A stretch of 64,000 nt of DNA, taken from assembly GCF_001742305.1 (NCBI RefSeq), contig NZ_MJAT01000001.1, positions 186,001-250,000 on the forward strand, read 5' to 3'. Origin of the DNA: Desulfuribacillus stibiiarsenatis (GTDB taxonomy: Bacteria; Bacillota; Bacilli; Desulfuribacillales; Desulfuribacillaceae). Of the stretch, positions 61,623 through 64,000 are shown in pieces (position 1 is the first letter of the stretch; every line of letters starts with the position of its first letter). The position numbers were made by a program, and so were the translations under genes. The notes beneath the pieces are model-generated. The model saw only the letters and a program-made list of their open reading frames with translations. It had not been told where the DNA came from and made no database searches.

Positions 61623-63683
61623 TTATATTCTTTTAATATGCACAAAAGAATGATAGAAAGCAATGCCTTTACTCCCCGTCGAATGTGTTCCCATGTCTGT
61701 CTTTTCACCTGTTATTAAGTCATTCACAAATGAATTTGAATTGTTTAACCATCCTTGATAATATAATACAACGTTCGGTGCAACATCGCGCGATATTTTA
61801 ATTTTCCCAACAATATAACCTTTCGCATTGTAGATTTGAGCTAGTGTCCCTTCAGCAAGCATTTCTTTTTTTGCTATAGCTGGATGGATAATGATATGCG
61901 GTTCTAACCCTAATTGCTGAATCCATGGCATATTCTGAAATTGCGAGTTAATAGCAAATTGTGCATGGGTTGTAAGAAACCAATAAGGATACGGTGATGT
62001 CTTCAAATCTATAATATCTGCAGGCAAACCTGCCATAGGAGAAAGTTGTGTATCTTCCGCTCTTTTAGAGAAAAACTCGAATTTTCCAGAAGGAGTTTGG
62101 AAATTTAGGTCACTCCAAGCTGTAGGTAGTTTCATTTGTTTAGGACTCTCTAATAACTCTCGCCAATGGGTAATCTCTAGCTGCTGATAAATTTCATCAG
62201 TAAACTCTTGATCGATTAATTGCTCAGGCGTCATATTTGTTGGGAATTTGCAATAACCAGGCTTTTTTTGATTTAATGTTTTTGATAGTAGCTGAGCAAT
62301 TTCTAATTCGCTTTTACTTTCAAAATATGGGTTAATTGCTGGTTGATTTATAGCAATCCAATGATGCCAGTAACTAGTTACTACATCCCATTCCTCAAAT
62401 TGAGTTGTGGTGGGCAACAAAATATCTGACTGTTGAGCCGTAGGAGTTAAAAATTGGTCTACTGTGACAATTAGATCAACACTTTTTAAAGCTTGCATTA
62501 AGGCTTTTCGATTTGGTGATTGTGTGAGGAGATTACGTCCAGAAATCCACAATAGTTTGATAGGAGGATCATTGATTCTTGCTAATTCGTTAGTAAAGTC
62601 GTTAATATCATAGAATCGCGTATTCGTATTTTTTTCTCGCATGAGTATGTTATAAGTAAATTTCGATGTTTCTTGGTGAGCGTAGTGGACACCACCACCG
62701 AGAAGGCCTATATTCCCTGTTAAAGCAGCTAACGCATTTATTGCACGGATGGTTTTGCCGCCATGTATATGACGTTGCAATCCAAACCCTGCCCATAAGA
62801 ATACCGGCTTTGATTGACTTATAAGGGAAGCTAGAGTTTCAATTGCTTCTACGGATTGACCACATTGCTTCGCGATAAATTGTAAGTCGAGCTGTGATAA
62901 ATATTGCAAATACAATTCCCAACCGTGCGTATATCTTTGTATAAATTCGTTATTTTGCCAGTTTTTTTCACAAATAACTTTGGCTATTCCTAGTGCTAAA
63001 TAGATATCTGAGCCTGGGCTGACTTGGAAAAAGTGGTCTGCCTTCTTAGCTGTTGTAGTATATATGGGATCAATGACAATAATTGTTGCGCCATTTGCTC
63101 TCGCTTGAAAGATAAACGGCATACTATGGACGGCTGTCCAAGCTGGGTTTACACCCCAGAGCACAATTACTTTAGCATGTATGATGTTGAACGGGTCCGA
63201 TGTTAAGGAATTTCCATAGTCGTAGAATTGTGCATCTAACCCTGCAGACCAGCAGGGCGAACCAATAGCCTGAGTTGTATCTCCGAGGCTGTTGAACATC
63301 CCTTCTACCGCGTGATGGAGTAATCCGAAATTACCGGAGTATTTATTTAGTGCAAGTGATAAATGGGAGGCATATCTATCGTGCAAACTTATAATACGAT
63401 TAGCAATTACATCCATGGCCTCGTCCCAACTTACTTCTTTCCAACGACCGGACCCTCTATGTGATTGTATCATGGGACGTTTTACTCGCTCCGGATGATA
63501 CACGCGGTTTACATAGCTATAGCCTTTAGCGCATAACTTGCCATTTGTATAAAGATGTTTAGGGTCACCTTCTACCTTTTTTAATACACCATTTTGAACA
63601 TAGGCAAGAATACTACAAGTATCGTAGCAATTTCTCGGACATGCATGGCGTGTTATAGTGAAGGGATTATCATATAATGACAT
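61623..63683 (-). CDS. molybdopterin oxidoreductase catalytic subunit, YyaE-like
   Basis: 686 residues, DMSO-reductase superfamily. The N-terminal [4Fe-4S] motif is CPRNCYDTC with the fourth Cys in 'GKLCAKGY'. 'WKEVSWDEAMDVIANRI' and 'VIVLWGVNPAWTAVHSMPFIFQARANGATIIVIDP' are Mo-bisPGD contacts; 'GSPCWSAGL' is a candidate for the Mo ligand. The C-terminal 'PYWFLTTHAQFAINSQF' is the usual cap. There is no Tat signal, so it is probably cytoplasmic, like YyaE. ATG at 63683 follows GGGGTG; the longer frame adds a poor N-terminus. It is divergent from an iron-sulfur subunit gene, suggesting a two-gene reductase of unknown substrate. Confidence 0.92.
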   Translation of the reverse strand: MSLYDNPFTITRHACPRNCYDTCSILAYVQNGVLKKVEGDPKHLYTNGKLCAKGYSYVNRVYHPERVKRPMIQSHRGSGRWKEVSWDEAMDVIANRIISLHDRYASHLSLALNKYSGNFGLLHHAVEGMFNSLGDTTQAIGSPCWSAGLDAQFYDYGNSLTSDPFNIIHAKVIVLWGVNPAWTAVHSMPFIFQARANGATIIVIDPIYTTTAKKADHFFQVSPGSDIYLALGIAKVICEKNWQNNEFIQRYTHGWELYLQYLSQLDLQFIAKQCGQSVEAIETLASLISQSKPVFLWAGFGLQRHIHGGKTIRAINALAALTGNIGLLGGGVHYAHQETSKFTYNILMREKNTNTRFYDINDFTNELARINDPPIKLLWISGRNLLTQSPNRKALMQALKSVDLIVTVDQFLTPTAQQSDILLPTTTQFEEWDVVTSYWHHWIAINQPAINPYFESKSELEIAQLLSKTLNQKKPGYCKFPTNMTPEQLIDQEFTDEIYQQLEITHWRELLESPKQMKLPTAWSDLNFQTPSGKFEFFSKRAEDTQLSPMAGLPADIIDLKTSPYPYWFLTTHAQFAINSQFQNMPWIQQLGLEPHIIIHPAIAKKEMLAEGTLAQIYNAKGYIVGKIKISRDVAPNVVLYYQGWLNNSNSFVNDLITGEKTDMGTHSTGSKGIAFYHSFVHIKRI

Positions 63684-63731
63684 TAAGAGCACCCCAATAT
63701 ATAATGAAGGTAATGTGAATGATTGGATTAT

Positions 63732-63750
63732 AACACAAATCGTTTGTGTT
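63732..63750. promoter_or_regulatory. palindrome between the Mo-enzyme and ferredoxin genes
   Basis: AACACAAA-TCG-TTTGTGTT is a perfect 8-base inverted repeat in the 79-base divergent region, just before the ferredoxin ribosome site. A shared operator for both genes is plausible; the regulator is unknown. Confidence 0.5.
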
Positions 63751-63762
63751 TGGAGTGATACC

Positions 63763-64000
63763 TTGAATAAACAAAAGGGCTTTCTTATCAACTTAGACAA
63801 ATGCATTGGATGTAAAGGGTGTGAAATGGCCTGTCAAAATGAGCATAGGTTGTTAGAAAAACGGAGAAGGAAAATAACTGGTTTTGATGATCGGCAAAGG
63901 GATGTTTCCGGTTTTATTTCGATGGCATGTAATCATTGTGAGAGCCCAGCGTGTATAGCGGTGTGTCCAAAACATTGCTTTAAGAAACGCAGGAACGGTA
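63763..64000 (+). CDS. DmsB-like [4Fe-4S] electron-transfer subunit (5' part)
   Basis: The first 79 codons of a gene cut by the window end. It has the four-cysteine motif CIGCKGCEMAC followed later by CNHCESPACIAVCPKHC, the arrangement of DmsB/PhsB-type polyferredoxins that pass electrons to molybdopterin reductases. TTG start at 63763 with GGAGTGAT 3 bases upstream. It is the likely partner of the divergent YyaE-like subunit. No signal peptide is seen. Confidence 0.9.
   Translation, partial: MNKQKGFLINLDKCIGCKGCEMACQNEHRLLEKRRRKITGFDDRQRDVSGFISMACNHCESPACIAVCPKHCFKKRRNG

Overview
The window reads as the chromosome of a low-GC, spore-forming Bacillota (Bacillales-like). Evidence: strong GGAGG ribosome sites, a tmRNA whose tag GKQEFALAA is close to the Geobacillus type, spore-surface and coat-type genes (BclB-like collagen protein, YheC/YheD ATP-grasp, GerMN lipoprotein), SdpR/SdpI and MntR. 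A pentaheme nitrite reductase behind an FNR-type promoter and a molybdopterin oxidoreductase with its iron-sulfur partner indicate anaerobic respiration. A Desulfuribacillus-like organism would fit, but I cannot verify the species.

Layout. (1) 51-15.8 kb: tmRNA gene followed by an accretion island. A 28-base copy of the tmRNA 3' end recurs at 8366 and 10556. Copies of the tmRNA terminator segment, decayed to different degrees, recur at about 1481, 8391, 10582, 13448 and 15768. They split the stretch into modules: VbhA antitoxin with a broken Fic toxin; a giant DUF4011-helicase-nuclease with a convergent ParB-like gene; PadR plus a HAAS-SEDS protein; a membrane protein with BclB-like and YheC/D spore proteins; and a set of small membrane proteins. 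No integrase is present. (2) 15.9-35.7 kb: mostly ordinary genes (MGMT, two lipoproteins, an unusual stalk-domain cytochrome, sdpR-sdpI-CPBP, RmuC, a diguanylate cyclase, a DUF438/hemerythrin protein, a chemoreceptor, a Mn/Zn ABC transporter with divergent MntR, a polysaccharide deacetylase). It also holds an unassigned structured RNA candidate at 22.7-23.1 kb. (3) 35.8-38.2 kb: a 2.3-kb mini-island in tRNA-Ala(GGC), bounded by a 62-base direct repeat and carrying a dual-OB protein and two DUF488 genes. (4) 38.2-50.6 kb: a methyltransferase and Rrf2 regulator sharing an operator-like site, NfeD/SPFH, VOC, an ArsR-controlled metal-export P-type ATPase with a perfect operator, a tandem HD-GYP protein and HelD. 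(5) 50.7-64 kb: a SulP transporter between two UspA genes, NrfA, two large cyclic-di-GMP proteins, small membrane proteins, and the start of a divergent Mo-oxidoreductase/ferredoxin locus cut by the window end.

How it fits together: two RNA genes (tmRNA and tRNA-Ala) serve as docking sites for small integrase-less islands with defence-like or uncharacterised cargo. The rest is a core genome with clear local regulatory logic: ArsR/operator, PadR/operator, Rrf2/operator pair, FNR/nrfA and MntR/ABC. At least four proteins make or break cyclic-di-GMP. The most promising uncharacterised items are the tRNA-Ala DUF488/dual-OB island, the serial tmRNA insertions and the 22.7-kb RNA.
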